Source of the DNA: DATLZU01 sp051293835
Lineage (GTDB): Bacteria; Nitrospirota; Nitrospiria; Nitrospirales; Nitrospiraceae
Direction of reading: 5' to 3'
DNA: 64,000 bases
Assembly: GCA_051293835.1 (NCBI GenBank)
Contig: JBPKMA010000009.1
Location: forward strand, 62,001 to 126,000
In this document: one piece after another, positions 34,288 through 43,530 of the stretch
Layout of the letters: each line of letters starts with the position of its first letter
How positions within the stretch are numbered: position 1 is the first letter of the stretch
Made by a program: the position numbers and the translations under genes
Notes under the pieces: generated by a model
The model's database searches: none
What the model saw: the letters and a program-made list of their open reading frames with translations, nothing else
What the model was told of the DNA's origin: nothing

Positions 34288-35190
34288 ATGACTGGACGGG
34301 CTCCTCACTTCGAACGAGTCGCCATTGTCGGAGTCGGACTAATCGGTGGGTCGTTGGGCATGGTCATCCGGCAACAGGAATTGGCCGGCTCGGTGGTTGG
34401 CATCGGGCGACGCGTCGAAAGTTTGAAAACAGCTGTCGACCTTGGTGCGATCGATTGGTATGTCGATGACCCAAAAGACGGCGTCCGTGACGCGGACCTG
34501 GTGATCCTCGCCACACCGATCGACACGTATGAACGGCATTTGAAGAGCTGGGCGAGTTGCTTGAAGCCGGGAACCATCGTCACCGACGTGGGCAGCGTGA
34601 AAGGCGCACTGGTCGAGAGGGCCGAACGCCTGATGCCGAAAGGCGTGCGGTTCGTCGGGGCGCATCCCATCGCTGGAAAAGAGAAGACCGGCGTGGCTGC
34701 GGGGTCTGCCACGCTGTTTAAAGGGGCCTGCTGCATCCTGACGCCGACGCACCGCACCGATCCGCAGGCTTTGCAATTGATCCGAGAACTCTGGGAAGCA
34801 GCCGGCTCGGTCGTTACCTGCATGGACCCGTTCGTGCACGACCGAATCCTGGCAGCGGTCAGTCACTTGCCCCACGTGGCAGCCTTCGCGCTCGTCAACG
34901 CCTTGACCGAGATTCGCGAGCGGTCAGTCCCGGACCTGGACCTGCGCAACCATTCGGGAGGCGGTCTGCGGGATACGACCCGCATTGCCGCCAGCTCGCC
35001 GGAAATGTGGCGTGACATCTTTCTTTGGAACCGAGACAACCTGGTGGCCATGATCGAGGTGTATGAACGGCACCTTGAGCAACTCAAGCGACTTATCAAG
35101 GCTGGCGACGGCTCAGGAATCGAAAAAGAACTGGAACGCGCCAAGCAGGTGCGCGAGCAGCTCAACAATCCCGCGACGCGCGATGCGTGA
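34288..35190 (+). CDS. tyrA: Prephenate dehydrogenase
   Basis: Oxidises prephenate to 4-hydroxyphenylpyruvate. The NAD-binding loop AIVGVGLIGGSLGMVIRQQE, then the DLVILATPIDTYERHL strand and GAHPIAGKEKTGVAAGSATL with the catalytic His are typical. There is no fused chorismate mutase or ACT domain in its 300 aa. Confidence 0.94.
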   Translation: MTGRAPHFERVAIVGVGLIGGSLGMVIRQQELAGSVVGIGRRVESLKTAVDLGAIDWYVDDPKDGVRDADLVILATPIDTYERHLKSWASCLKPGTIVTDVGSVKGALVERAERLMPKGVRFVGAHPIAGKEKTGVAAGSATLFKGACCILTPTHRTDPQALQLIRELWEAAGSVVTCMDPFVHDRILAAVSHLPHVAAFALVNALTEIRERSVPDLDLRNHSGGGLRDTTRIAASSPEMWRDIFLWNRDNLVAMIEVYERHLEQLKRLIKAGDGSGIEKELERAKQVREQLNNPATRDA

Positions 35191-35266
35191 AGGATCTGCA
35201 AGGCGAGCACGACGGGAGTGACTTGCCGGAATGTTTCGCGCGCATAGCGCTCCGCGCTGAACACAG

Positions 35267-36589
35267 ATGTCATCGTTGACCATTATCCCCGGACGCCCGT
35301 TGAAGGGAACCCTGTCGGTTCCCGGGGATAAATCCATCACCCATCGGGCGATCATGCTGTCGGCTTTGGCGGAGGGTGAGAGTACGATCAAAGCCTATTG
35401 CCAGGGTGAGGACTGCCTGAACACTGTGCGTGCGTTTCAAGCGCTGGGCGTTCGGATCGATGAATCTCTGGACCAACTCCGGGTGCACGGCAAGGGCCTG
35501 TGGGGTTTGGCGGAGCCGGACAGGCCGATCGACTGCGGTAATTCGGGCACCGGGATCCGACTCTTGGCCGGGCTGCTGGCGGGGCAGGATTTCTTCACGG
35601 TGCTGACTGGCGACGAATCGGTCCGGCGGAGGCCGATGGGGCGCGTGGTCAGGCCTCTGCGAGAGATGGGCGCCACGATTGCGGGCCGCAAAGGTGGGGA
35701 ATTGGCTCCGCTGGCCGTGACGGGGAGCCGCTTGAAGGCTATTGAGTATCAGTTGCCCCTGCCGAGCGCTCAGGTCAAATCGGCCTTGCTGTTTGCCGCT
35801 CTTTTTGCTGAAGGCACGACCCGTGTGACGGAGCCCCGGTTGTCACGCGATCATACGGAACGGCTGTTTCGGTATTTCGGCATCCCGCTGGACCGGAAAG
35901 GCGCAACGATCGTGCTGGAGGGTCGGTCGCCTTTGCGGTGGAGCGGGGCGAACGCCCTGGTGGTGCCGGGCGATCTCTCAGCAGCCGCATTTTTTATCGT
36001 GGGAGCGACGATCGTCCCGGACTCTGATGTGACGGTGGTTGGGGTCGGGGTCAATCCAACTCGGACGGGTATTCTGGAAATCCTTTCCCGCATGGGAGCG
36101 GACATTCAAATTTCGAACCAGCGCGAGGAGGCTGGGGAACCTGTGGCAGATCTCCGGATTAAATCTGCGGCACTGCGCGGTATTCGTATTGGACCGGAAG
36201 ATATTCCGCAGACTATCGATGAACTTCCGATTTTGTGTGTCGCCGCAGCGGTTGCGCAAGGCGAAACCATCATCAGCGGGGCGGAAGAACTGCGAGTCAA
36301 AGAAAGTGACCGCATCACAACCATGGCTATGGAGCTGAGGAAAATGGGTGTGCAGATCACTGAAAAACCAGATGGCCTGGTCATCCAGGGCCGAGGCCCA
36401 AGTCATGGCAACCAGGGACTCCAAGGCGCGGTCTGCGCTAGCCATGGCGACCACCGGGTGGCCATGTCCCTGGCGATCGCCGGTCTCGCAGCCTGTTCCC
36501 CGACTGTCATTCATGACACAGAGTGTATCAAGACGTCTTTCCCGAATTTCGAGCATAAGATGTTGGAATTATTGACTGAACGATGTTGA
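35267..36589 (+). CDS. aroA: 3-Phosphoshikimate 1-carboxyvinyltransferase (EPSP synthase)
   Basis: Joins shikimate-3-phosphate and phosphoenolpyruvate. The 440-aa protein has GTLSVPGDKSITHRAIMLSA, IDCGNSGTGIRLLAGLLAGQ, the RRRPMGRVVRPLREMGA site, VKSALLFAALFAEGTTRVTE and ELRVKESDRITTMAMELRKM. The NSGT form of the Gly loop with Ala-rich neighbours resembles class II enzymes, but glyphosate response cannot be judged. The stop lies 58 bases before cmk. Confidence 0.95.
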   Translation: MSSLTIIPGRPLKGTLSVPGDKSITHRAIMLSALAEGESTIKAYCQGEDCLNTVRAFQALGVRIDESLDQLRVHGKGLWGLAEPDRPIDCGNSGTGIRLLAGLLAGQDFFTVLTGDESVRRRPMGRVVRPLREMGATIAGRKGGELAPLAVTGSRLKAIEYQLPLPSAQVKSALLFAALFAEGTTRVTEPRLSRDHTERLFRYFGIPLDRKGATIVLEGRSPLRWSGANALVVPGDLSAAAFFIVGATIVPDSDVTVVGVGVNPTRTGILEILSRMGADIQISNQREEAGEPVADLRIKSAALRGIRIGPEDIPQTIDELPILCVAAAVAQGETIISGAEELRVKESDRITTMAMELRKMGVQITEKPDGLVIQGRGPSHGNQGLQGAVCASHGDHRVAMSLAIAGLAACSPTVIHDTECIKTSFPNFEHKMLELLTERC

Positions 36590-36647
36590 TGACTATAATA
36601 CAGCCGCACCAGGGAGCGGTCGTGAGGCACAGCATGGCCGAAGCCTG

Positions 36648-37307
36648 TTGATTATCGCGATCGATGGACCTGCGGGAGCCGGAAAGAGCACTGCCGCCAA
36701 ACTGTTGGCGGCACGGCTGGGATATGTGCATCTTGATACAGGTGCTCTATACCGCGCGGTCGCGTGGAAGGTCATGGTCTCCGGCATCGCTCCGACCGAC
36801 ACCACCGCGGTTGCCTCGATCCTGCCAACCATGCGGATTCGGACGGAATTCACCCAAGGACACATGAGAGTGCTGGTCGATGACCGTGACGTGACGGGCG
36901 AACTCCGAACTCCGGACATCAGTGCTGCTGCTTCCATCGTGTCCGCCATCCCTGCTGTCCGAGAATGGCTCCTCCCGATTCAGCGAGAGGTCGGCGCCGC
37001 AGGTGCCGTGGTGGCAGAGGGGAGGGATATCGGCACCAAGATCTTTCCCGATGCCGATGTGAAGTTCTTTCTGGAGGCGGATGTGGATGTTCGGGCGGCT
37101 AGACGGCATCGCGAACTCATTGCGGCGGGCCATGGAACTCACCTCGAACAGATTCGTCGAGATCTATCAGGACGGGATGCCCGCGACCAGGCGCGAGCGC
37201 TGGCTCCGCTGGTTCCCGCTCCAGATGCGGTCCGAATCGATACGTCGAAGCTGGATCCCGAGCAAGTGGTCGACGAAATGATGGCGGTGATTGCGGCCAA
37301 ATTGTGA
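36648..37307 (+). CDS. cmk: Cytidylate kinase
   Basis: Phosphorylates CMP and dCMP. The start is TTG 36648, giving (M)IIAIDGPAGAGKSTAAKLLAA at once; no ATG or GTG fits in frame. The insert domain and DTGALYRAVAWKV, GRDIGTKIFPDADVKFFLEA and RRHREL motifs are present. Its stop overlaps the GTG start of the acyltransferase gene. Confidence 0.93.
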   Translation: MIIAIDGPAGAGKSTAAKLLAARLGYVHLDTGALYRAVAWKVMVSGIAPTDTTAVASILPTMRIRTEFTQGHMRVLVDDRDVTGELRTPDISAAASIVSAIPAVREWLLPIQREVGAAGAVVAEGRDIGTKIFPDADVKFFLEADVDVRAARRHRELIAAGHGTHLEQIRRDLSGRDARDQARALAPLVPAPDAVRIDTSKLDPEQVVDEMMAVIAAKL

Positions 37308-38005
37308 GCGGACTCGTCTATGGGTTGCTATGGCTTGCGTTTAGAGCGATCGGCCGGCTCTGTTTCCGGTATCGGGCGATCGGCAGCGAGAACATTCCTC
37401 CGACGGGCGGTGTTCTGGTGGCGGCGAATCACGCCAGTTTTCTCGATATCCCGTTGCTGGGGTGCGGCATCCGACGGCGGGTCTGGTTTCTCGGTCGACA
37501 CGATCTGTTTCCGGTTCCGGTGCTCAACCCGATCTTGCAGGCGCTGGGCTGGATCCCGATGCGCCAGGGTCGGCTGGACCGTGAGGCTTTCAGCAAAGCA
37601 ATCAGGCTCATCAAAGCCGGAAAGGCGGTGGTGATTTTCCCTGAGGGGGGCCGAACGGCTGACGGGCGGTTGCGTCCCGGGCGGCCGGGTCTCGGTGTCA
37701 TCGTCGCGCAAACCCGTTGCCCGGTCGTTCCTGCTTACATCAAGGGAACCTACGAGGCCCTGCCGGTCGGCGCATGGTGGCCTCGTTTTCGGCCGGTCAC
37801 TGTCACGTACGGCGAGCCCATCGTTTTTTCGGACGGCGTGGAGCCGTTCGCTGGTAAAGCCTTCTATCGTCACGTCAGCCGAACTGTGATGACGAAGATC
37901 GCGGAACTCGGGCAAGTGCCTCCGCCGGAGAGGTTGCACGAGAATCGGCAGGAAGACCAGACGCCCGCCGGGCGCTTGGCCACTAGGTCTTACAATGCTG
38001 AGTAA
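37304..38005 (+). CDS. 1-Acyl-sn-glycerol-3-phosphate acyltransferase (PlsC-like)
   Basis: Adds the second acyl chain to lysophosphatidic acid at the inner membrane. The HX4D-type motif is ANHASFLDIP, followed by the substrate motif FPEGGRTADG. An N-terminal hydrophobic stretch (LVYGLLWLAFRAIGRLCF) anchors it. GTG 37304 overlaps the cmk stop as GTGA. A cmk-plsC-rpsA order is common in bacteria. Confidence 0.9.
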   Translation: MSGLVYGLLWLAFRAIGRLCFRYRAIGSENIPPTGGVLVAANHASFLDIPLLGCGIRRRVWFLGRHDLFPVPVLNPILQALGWIPMRQGRLDREAFSKAIRLIKAGKAVVIFPEGGRTADGRLRPGRPGLGVIVAQTRCPVVPAYIKGTYEALPVGAWWPRFRPVTVTYGEPIVFSDGVEPFAGKAFYRHVSRTVMTKIAELGQVPPPERLHENRQEDQTPAGRLATRSYNAE

Positions 38006-38063
38006 GGCTTGGTGCATTTAACCATCAGCACCCGACCAGTGTCGGAGGATGTAGGAAACGCGC

Positions 38064-39782
38064 ATGGACACGGTTTCGAAGCCCAGTGAAGAGCAGTTGG
38101 ATCGGACTACGCTCGCCGCATTGTACGAGGAGACGTTCCGAAACTTCGAGGAAGGCACCATCATCGAAGGGCGGGTCGTGGCGATCAGCAAAGACAAGGT
38201 CGTGGTCGACATTGGGTACAAATCCGAGGGCATGATTCCCACCGACCAGTTTTCCAGCGAGGAACTGGTGACCCTGAAGGTCGGCGACCGGCTACAGGTC
38301 TATATCGAGGAGCGCGAGGACGCCGAAGGAAATCTGGTTCTTTCCAAGGAAAAAGCGGACAAGATGAAAATTTGGGAAGAACTGGAACGAATCTACAAGG
38401 AAGAAAAGAGCATTGAGGGCAAGATCATTTCACGGATCAAGGGTGGCATGATGGTCGACATCGGGGTCAAGGCGTTCCTGCCCGGATCGCAGATCGACCT
38501 CCATCCGGTGCGTGACTTGGATTCCCTTATTGGGAAGACCTTTCCCTTCAAGATCATCAAAATCAATCACCGGCGCGGGAATGTGGTCGTTTCGCGACGC
38601 GTTCTACTAGAAGAAACGCGGGACAAGAAACGGCAGACCACGCTGTCTACCTTGAAAGAAGGACAGCTGATTCAGGGCACGGTCAAAAACATCACCGATT
38701 ACGGGGCGTTCATCGATCTGGGCGGTATTGACGGGTTGCTGCACATCACCGATATGTCATGGGGAAGGATCGGTCATCCTTCCGAACTCTTCGCTGTTGG
38801 CGACAAGGTCGAAGTGACCGTGTTGAAGTACGATCGAGAAACCGGCCGTATTTCGCTCGGTCTGAAACAGAAATCGGCTGACCCTTGGACTACCGCGGCG
38901 ACCAAGTATCCGGTCGGCGCACGTGTGCGTGGGAAAGTCGTCAGCCTGACGGACTACGGCGCATTTGTGGAACTGGAGCCGGGTGTGGAAGGTCTGGTGC
39001 ATGTCTCCGAAATGTCCTGGACGCACGAAGTTCGCCATCCCTCGCGCGTCGTCTCGGTGGGCGATCAGGTCGAAGCCGTCGTGCTTAATGTCGATCCTGC
39101 CAACCGCAAGATATCCCTGGGGATGAAACAAACGGCCCCCAATCCTTGGGACATGGTCGAAGCCAAGTATCCTCCGGGAACCCGCGTCGAGGGTAAGGTG
39201 AAAAGCTTAACCGATTTCGGAGCCTTCATCGGGCTGGAGGAAGGTATCGATGGGCTGATCCATATTTCGGACATGTCCTGGACCAAGCATATCAAGCATC
39301 CCTCCGAGCTTTTCAAGAAAGGCCAGAAAGTGGAAGCGGTGGTGCTCCGAATCGACAAAGAAAAAGAACGTCTTTCGCTCGGTTACAAGCAACTCACCCG
39401 CGACCCGTGGGAAGTCGACATCCCCGGTCGCTACCGCGTCGGCGATTCTGCCACGGGGAAGGTCACGAAGATCGCCGACTTCGGTATTTTCGTCGAGTTG
39501 GAAGGGGGTGTGGAAGGACTCATTCACATCAGTGAAGCAGCGCTCGAGCCGCAGATGCGCTTGGAAGACAAGTTCAAACTGCAGGATGAGGTGACCGCCA
39601 AGATTATCAAGGTCGATCGGGAGGAACGAAAGATCGCGTTGAGCCTCCGGGATCATCAGCTAGAGATCGAACGAAGACAGGTGGACGAATTCCACGCGGC
39701 GCAGGGTTCGCTTGACCAAAGCCTAGGCCGGATGGCGAAACAAAGTCGGAAGCGAGGGCAGACCGAATCCGCTGAAAGTTGA
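38064..39782 (+). CDS. rpsA: Ribosomal protein S1
   Basis: Binds mRNA on the 30S subunit. The 572-aa protein has six S1 RNA-binding repeats, among them GTIIEGRVVAISKDKVVVDI, GQLIQGTVKNITDYGAFIDL, ARVRGKVVSLTDYGAFVELE, TRVEGKVKSLTDFGAFIGLE and DSATGKVTKIADFGIFVELE. The basic C-terminal tail is short. Confidence 0.96.
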   Translation: MDTVSKPSEEQLDRTTLAALYEETFRNFEEGTIIEGRVVAISKDKVVVDIGYKSEGMIPTDQFSSEELVTLKVGDRLQVYIEEREDAEGNLVLSKEKADKMKIWEELERIYKEEKSIEGKIISRIKGGMMVDIGVKAFLPGSQIDLHPVRDLDSLIGKTFPFKIIKINHRRGNVVVSRRVLLEETRDKKRQTTLSTLKEGQLIQGTVKNITDYGAFIDLGGIDGLLHITDMSWGRIGHPSELFAVGDKVEVTVLKYDRETGRISLGLKQKSADPWTTAATKYPVGARVRGKVVSLTDYGAFVELEPGVEGLVHVSEMSWTHEVRHPSRVVSVGDQVEAVVLNVDPANRKISLGMKQTAPNPWDMVEAKYPPGTRVEGKVKSLTDFGAFIGLEEGIDGLIHISDMSWTKHIKHPSELFKKGQKVEAVVLRIDKEKERLSLGYKQLTRDPWEVDIPGRYRVGDSATGKVTKIADFGIFVELEGGVEGLIHISEAALEPQMRLEDKFKLQDEVTAKIIKVDREERKIALSLRDHQLEIERRQVDEFHAAQGSLDQSLGRMAKQSRKRGQTESAES

Positions 39783-39861
39783 CGACGAGTCGTGCTGGTC
39801 AGAGACGCTTTATCCGTTCAGGACCCAGCCCGCGGTGTAATCGGAAAACGGATCGCAACCT

Positions 39862-40761
39862 ATGATCGATGACGCTACCGAAAAGCCGACCCCTCGTCGA
39901 CGACCGTTGCGGCTACTTCTCTGGGTGGTCGTGATCGGGCTGGGGATAACCATCCTAATCAACCTGATCTTTCCCGATCTGGATCTCTCCTGGGAGGACC
40001 GGATTGCCCTGATTCGGGTGGAAGGGGTGATCCTGGACGCTCAGCCCACCGTTGGGGAACTCAAGAAATTCGGCGACAGCCCGTCCGTCAAAGCGATTGT
40101 CCTACGCATCGACAGTCCTGGTGGCGGCGTTGTGCCTTCCCAGGAAATCTATGATGCGGTCAAACGGGTGCGGAACAAGAGCAACAAGGCTGTTGTGGCT
40201 TCCATGGGAACCGTGGCGGCATCTGGCGGCTATTACATCGCCTGTGCGACCGATCGAATCATCGCCAATCCCGGTACGTTGACCGGCAGCATCGGTGTGA
40301 TCATGGAGATGGCCAACGTGGAAGGGTTGTTGAAAAAAATCGGGGTCGAGGGTGTCGTGATCAAAAGCGGCCGGTTCAAGGATATCGGATCTCCTCTCCG
40401 GAAGATGAGCGATGAAGATCGACGGCTCCTGCAGGCCGTTATGGACGACGTCCACCAACAGTTCATTCAAGCGGTAGCCGAGGGCCGCTCGTTGGATGTC
40501 GCGGAGGTCCAATCCTTAGCCGACGGACGGATCTTCACGGGACGCCAGGCGAAAGAGGCGAAACTGGTCGACGAGTTGGGCGATCTGGACGATGCGATCC
40601 GGTTGGCTGCCGATCTGGCGGGAATCGAGGGCGAGCCTCGGGTGGTCGAACCGCGGCGCCGATTCTCGATCCGTGAGCTGCTCGAATCTCGGCTGTTCGG
40701 CGGTCTTCCGAAGATCGATTTGCAGACTGGGGTCAGCCTCAAATACCTGATGGCGTTCTAA
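39862..40761 (+). CDS. sppA: Signal peptide peptidase SppA, short (36K) type
   Basis: A membrane-anchored S49 serine protease that removes signal-peptide fragments. An N-terminal anchor (LRLLLWVVVIGLGITILINL) is followed by the ClpP-like core with LRIDSPGGGVVPSQEIYDAV, the nucleophile serine in MGTVAASGGYYIACATDRI and the general-base lysine in VVIKSGRFKDIGSPLR. At 299 aa it is the single-domain form. Confidence 0.93.
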   Translation: MIDDATEKPTPRRRPLRLLLWVVVIGLGITILINLIFPDLDLSWEDRIALIRVEGVILDAQPTVGELKKFGDSPSVKAIVLRIDSPGGGVVPSQEIYDAVKRVRNKSNKAVVASMGTVAASGGYYIACATDRIIANPGTLTGSIGVIMEMANVEGLLKKIGVEGVVIKSGRFKDIGSPLRKMSDEDRRLLQAVMDDVHQQFIQAVAEGRSLDVAEVQSLADGRIFTGRQAKEAKLVDELGDLDDAIRLAADLAGIEGEPRVVEPRRRFSIRELLESRLFGGLPKIDLQTGVSLKYLMAF

Positions 40762-40802
40762 CCTGAGACCGGCACATCACGCGTCAAGAAGGAGCGCACG
40801 CC

Positions 40803-41081
40803 ATGACGAAAGCACAGATCATCGAGCGGATTTCTGAACAAGTCACCACGCTGACAAAGCGACAGGCGGAGATTGTGGTAAATACGGTCTTCAATAGCAT
40901 CCGTGACTCGCTTAAAAAAGGTGATAAAACCGAGATCCGAGGCTTCGGCAGTTTTCGCCTCCGTGCGCGGCGGATGAAAGAGGGACGCAATCCCAAAACC
41001 GGCGCGACGGTGGCCGTGCCCGCAAAGAAAGTTCCCTTCTTTAAAGCCGGCAAGGAGCTGAAAGAACTCCTCAACAAGTAA
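40803..41081 (+). CDS. HU/IHF-family DNA-binding protein
   Basis: A 92-aa DNA-bending protein starting MTKAQIIERISEQVTTLTKR, with the IHF-like helix KRQAEIVVNTVFNSIRDSL and the arm RNPKTGATVAV. The IRGFGSFRLRARRMKEGRNP pattern is closest to IhfB-like proteins. AAGGAG lies eight bases before the ATG. It is the intact counterpart to the broken HU gene at 14672. Confidence 0.93.
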   Translation: MTKAQIIERISEQVTTLTKRQAEIVVNTVFNSIRDSLKKGDKTEIRGFGSFRLRARRMKEGRNPKTGATVAVPAKKVPFFKAGKELKELLNK

Positions 41082-41107
41082 CCGCTAGACGGAAAGGAAA
41101 AGGGGCC

Positions 41108-42118
41108 ATGGGGTCGCTCGAATCCCAGGGATCGCCCGTCGCCTCCGACATCCGCTGGACGGAAGACGCGCTTCAACGCCTGGAGCGTGCCCCGGCATTC
41201 CTCCGAGGAATGGTCCGGCGCCTGGCGGAAAAGAAGGCGCGCGAATTGGGTTACCCCGAAATTACGGCGCAGATCCTGGAACAGTTTAAGAGCCAGATGA
41301 TGGGGCGTATGGGCGGCGAGGCCGATATGGCCGCCGCCGCCGAGCAAATGGCGAAAGGTCGTCTTCCCTGGACCGCCGCGGCTCGTGAACGGCTGGAGGC
41401 CGTCCCGGAATTTATGCGTCATATGATCAAGCAGATCGCCGAAGAGATCGCTCAGGAACGCGGCCACCTCGAGGTCAACGTCGATCTCTTCGAAAAAGTT
41501 GAGGCCTTGGGTGACATCCAAGAACCGGAGGGGCCGCCGATCGAATGGACGGAGAAAGCATTGGCCCGCCTCCAGCAGAAAATCAAGGATGCGCCGGCGA
41601 TCGCGCTAGATTTTGTGCGGGATATGCTCAAGCGCGATGCCGAGGACTTAGCCCGTGAAAGAGGGTTAAACCGCATCGACGAGACGACGTTAATCCAGTT
41701 GTGGAACTCTCCGCAGGAGCGGATCGCCTGGACCGATGAAGCATGGAAGAGGCTTCAGGCCTCTCCGGATTTCGTTCGGAGCGGCATCCGCAAGGCGGCC
41801 GAGCGCCGAGCACGCAAGTTGGGGCTCAAGGAGATCGATTCCGCTCATCTTACAATGTTTCGAAATCAGGCGATGATGAAGGCGGTGAAGCGCATCCGGT
41901 CGTTCGGCTACGACGAGCTGACCTTCGATGCGTTCGCGACGGCGCTCCAGAAGACCAAGCGTCTCCAGGGCAACGAACAGGCGGAGAAACGTCTACAGGA
42001 AATCCGCGCGTATTTCAACGATCCGGCCACTAAGAAGCCGGAAGGAGGCACCCTGGGTGCCGAATTGATGGAGCGGTTCCGAAAGTACCTCAAGGGGGAG
42101 GGCCCTCTCGACGTGTAA
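41108..42118 (+). CDS. Protein with four PCP_red-like repeats
   Basis: The 336-aa protein repeats the PCP_red-like unit (W-[ST]-x-[DE]-A-x2-R-L ... P-x-F-x-R) four times, beginning at IRWTEDALQRLERAPAFLRG (about 12), LPWTAAARERLEAVPEFMRH (about 80), IEWTEKALARLQQKIKDAPA (about 144) and IAWTDEAWKRLQASPDFVRS (about 203). A fifth region may be a degenerate copy. Each has a helix with RxLAxEKARELGYPEIT-like sequence. No zinc ribbon, membrane segment or signal peptide is seen. It follows the IHF-like gene after 26 bases, outside any photosynthesis context. Confidence 0.8.
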   Translation: MGSLESQGSPVASDIRWTEDALQRLERAPAFLRGMVRRLAEKKARELGYPEITAQILEQFKSQMMGRMGGEADMAAAAEQMAKGRLPWTAAARERLEAVPEFMRHMIKQIAEEIAQERGHLEVNVDLFEKVEALGDIQEPEGPPIEWTEKALARLQQKIKDAPAIALDFVRDMLKRDAEDLARERGLNRIDETTLIQLWNSPQERIAWTDEAWKRLQASPDFVRSGIRKAAERRARKLGLKEIDSAHLTMFRNQAMMKAVKRIRSFGYDELTFDAFATALQKTKRLQGNEQAEKRLQEIRAYFNDPATKKPEGGTLGAELMERFRKYLKGEGPLDV

Positions 42119-42305
42119 TCCGCACCGCCTTTGCCGCCTACCCCACCTCAAACTGCCCAGTCGCTTGAGTCCAGGCAGGACCCGGAAGGTTCCTGGCGCA
42201 CTCGCACAATGGTTGATGCCTGCTCTCCCGGGCAGCTGGTCATGTCCAGTCTCCATTGTTATCGACTTGAAGACAGCCTGCCACAAGCGTAGGGTAAAAT
42301 GCAGT

Positions 42306-42914
42306 ATGTCCGCGCAACGATCCCATAGGCTGAAGAGAGCGATGGCGGCGGGGCTGTGCTGGGCTGCCGCGACCGGTTGCGCGACGGCGTTGGAGCGAGA
42401 AGGACGGTGCTTGGCCAGTCTCACTCACGAGTTTTTATCAGCCTATCATGAAATCCAGCGCTTAGAGCGGGAATGGCGTGCGGAGATGCAGGCCAGACAG
42501 GAAGGCTGGTTTCGCAGGAACGGCTCCTCGCTGCGTTTCCACCCGGTGCCAATCACCGATGCACGGTCCCCCGAATGGTATGAGCCTCCCCCGACGGAAC
42601 GAGAGGAGCGGGCCTTCGCCAAATTGGCGGAAGCGAAGGCTCGCTACCGCGACACGATGACGTGGTACGGCCTGGTCTACGAGCGGTTTCGCACACGGCT
42701 GGAGGAAGATCAGCTCCTGTCCGAAACCCAAGCCGTGCTCTTCACGAATCCCGCGGTCATTTTCTATCCCATCGTGCGCTGGAACATCCGTTCCGTTTTG
42801 TGGGACGGTATCGATCCGGATGCCGACACCGACCCTGTCACTCGTTTCTGTCGAACCCGCCTAGCCGCTCTGTCTCGTGTTGTTGCAGATGATCCCGTGG
42901 CTTGGAGGCGGTAG
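42306..42914 (+). CDS. Putative lipoprotein of unknown function
   Basis: The 202-aa protein starts with MSAQRSHRLKRAMAAGLCWA and has a possible lipobox AATGC at about residue 25. A charged helical region (FLSAYHEIQRLEREWRAEMQ) and an aromatic-rich end follow. No family is recognised. ATG 42306 is used; the open frame upstream lacks a good start. The tail is rich in Arg (CRTRLAALSRVVADDPVAWR). Confidence 0.55.
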   Translation: MSAQRSHRLKRAMAAGLCWAAATGCATALEREGRCLASLTHEFLSAYHEIQRLEREWRAEMQARQEGWFRRNGSSLRFHPVPITDARSPEWYEPPPTEREERAFAKLAEAKARYRDTMTWYGLVYERFRTRLEEDQLLSETQAVLFTNPAVIFYPIVRWNIRSVLWDGIDPDADTDPVTRFCRTRLAALSRVVADDPVAWRR

Positions 42915-43007
42915 GCGGCTGGCTGGCGCGTGCCTTTGTGGCGAAGTCAGGAAGAGTTTTTGCCGAGACAGGCGGAGAGAAGAATGTTGCAGTGTGGATA
43001 AAGGAGT

Positions 43008-43328
43008 TCAGTGCGTGACAGGCTGCTTCGGCCAGAATTTATGGCGGATCTGCGGTAACGGGACGTTCTCCATATTGGGGATGTCGTATAAACACCGGTC
43101 AATGGTCTCCACTTCTTCTTTTGTCAGTTCCAGCACAACCTTCTTCTTCCAAAACTGATCCAAGATGGTGTAATCGCTGACCTGGGGTTTTTCCGCCAAA
43201 AGGGCTTGCATCTTCTTGAAACCCGCCGTGTCGACGCCGGGAATTCGCCCCTTGTTTCTGTCGATGCACCATTTCAACACTTCGGCGATCCCGTACATGG
43301 TTAACTCGATCTGCACTGTGTCACTCAT
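43008..43328 (-). CDS. Conserved-looking hypothetical protein, 106 aa
   Basis: A soluble alpha-rich protein starting MSDTVQIELTMYGIAEVLKW, with a KKKVVLELTKEEVETIDRCL segment and a tail LPQIRHKFWPKQPVTH. The regular charge pattern and an upstream GGGGGGAGAACC site support coding. No family is known to me. It is divergent from the FG-GAP lipoprotein. Confidence 0.6.
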   Translation of the reverse strand: MSDTVQIELTMYGIAEVLKWCIDRNKGRIPGVDTAGFKKMQALLAEKPQVSDYTILDQFWKKKVVLELTKEEVETIDRCLYDIPNMENVPLPQIRHKFWPKQPVTH

Positions 43329-43530
43329 GGTTCTCCCCCCTCAATGAGTGACATTTTAATGCAGCCGTTTTCGATTTTTCAAACGATCTGGCGCTCAATC
43401 CCTTTGGCCAGTCAAACCGGGACGATCCCACCGGCGCTGGTTTGACCTGCGCTGGATCTCCGTTGCGAACAGTGCGGTTCACTTTGTATACTCCCTCCCA
43501 TCGTTCTGCCACGAGGGCAGTGGGTCGCTG

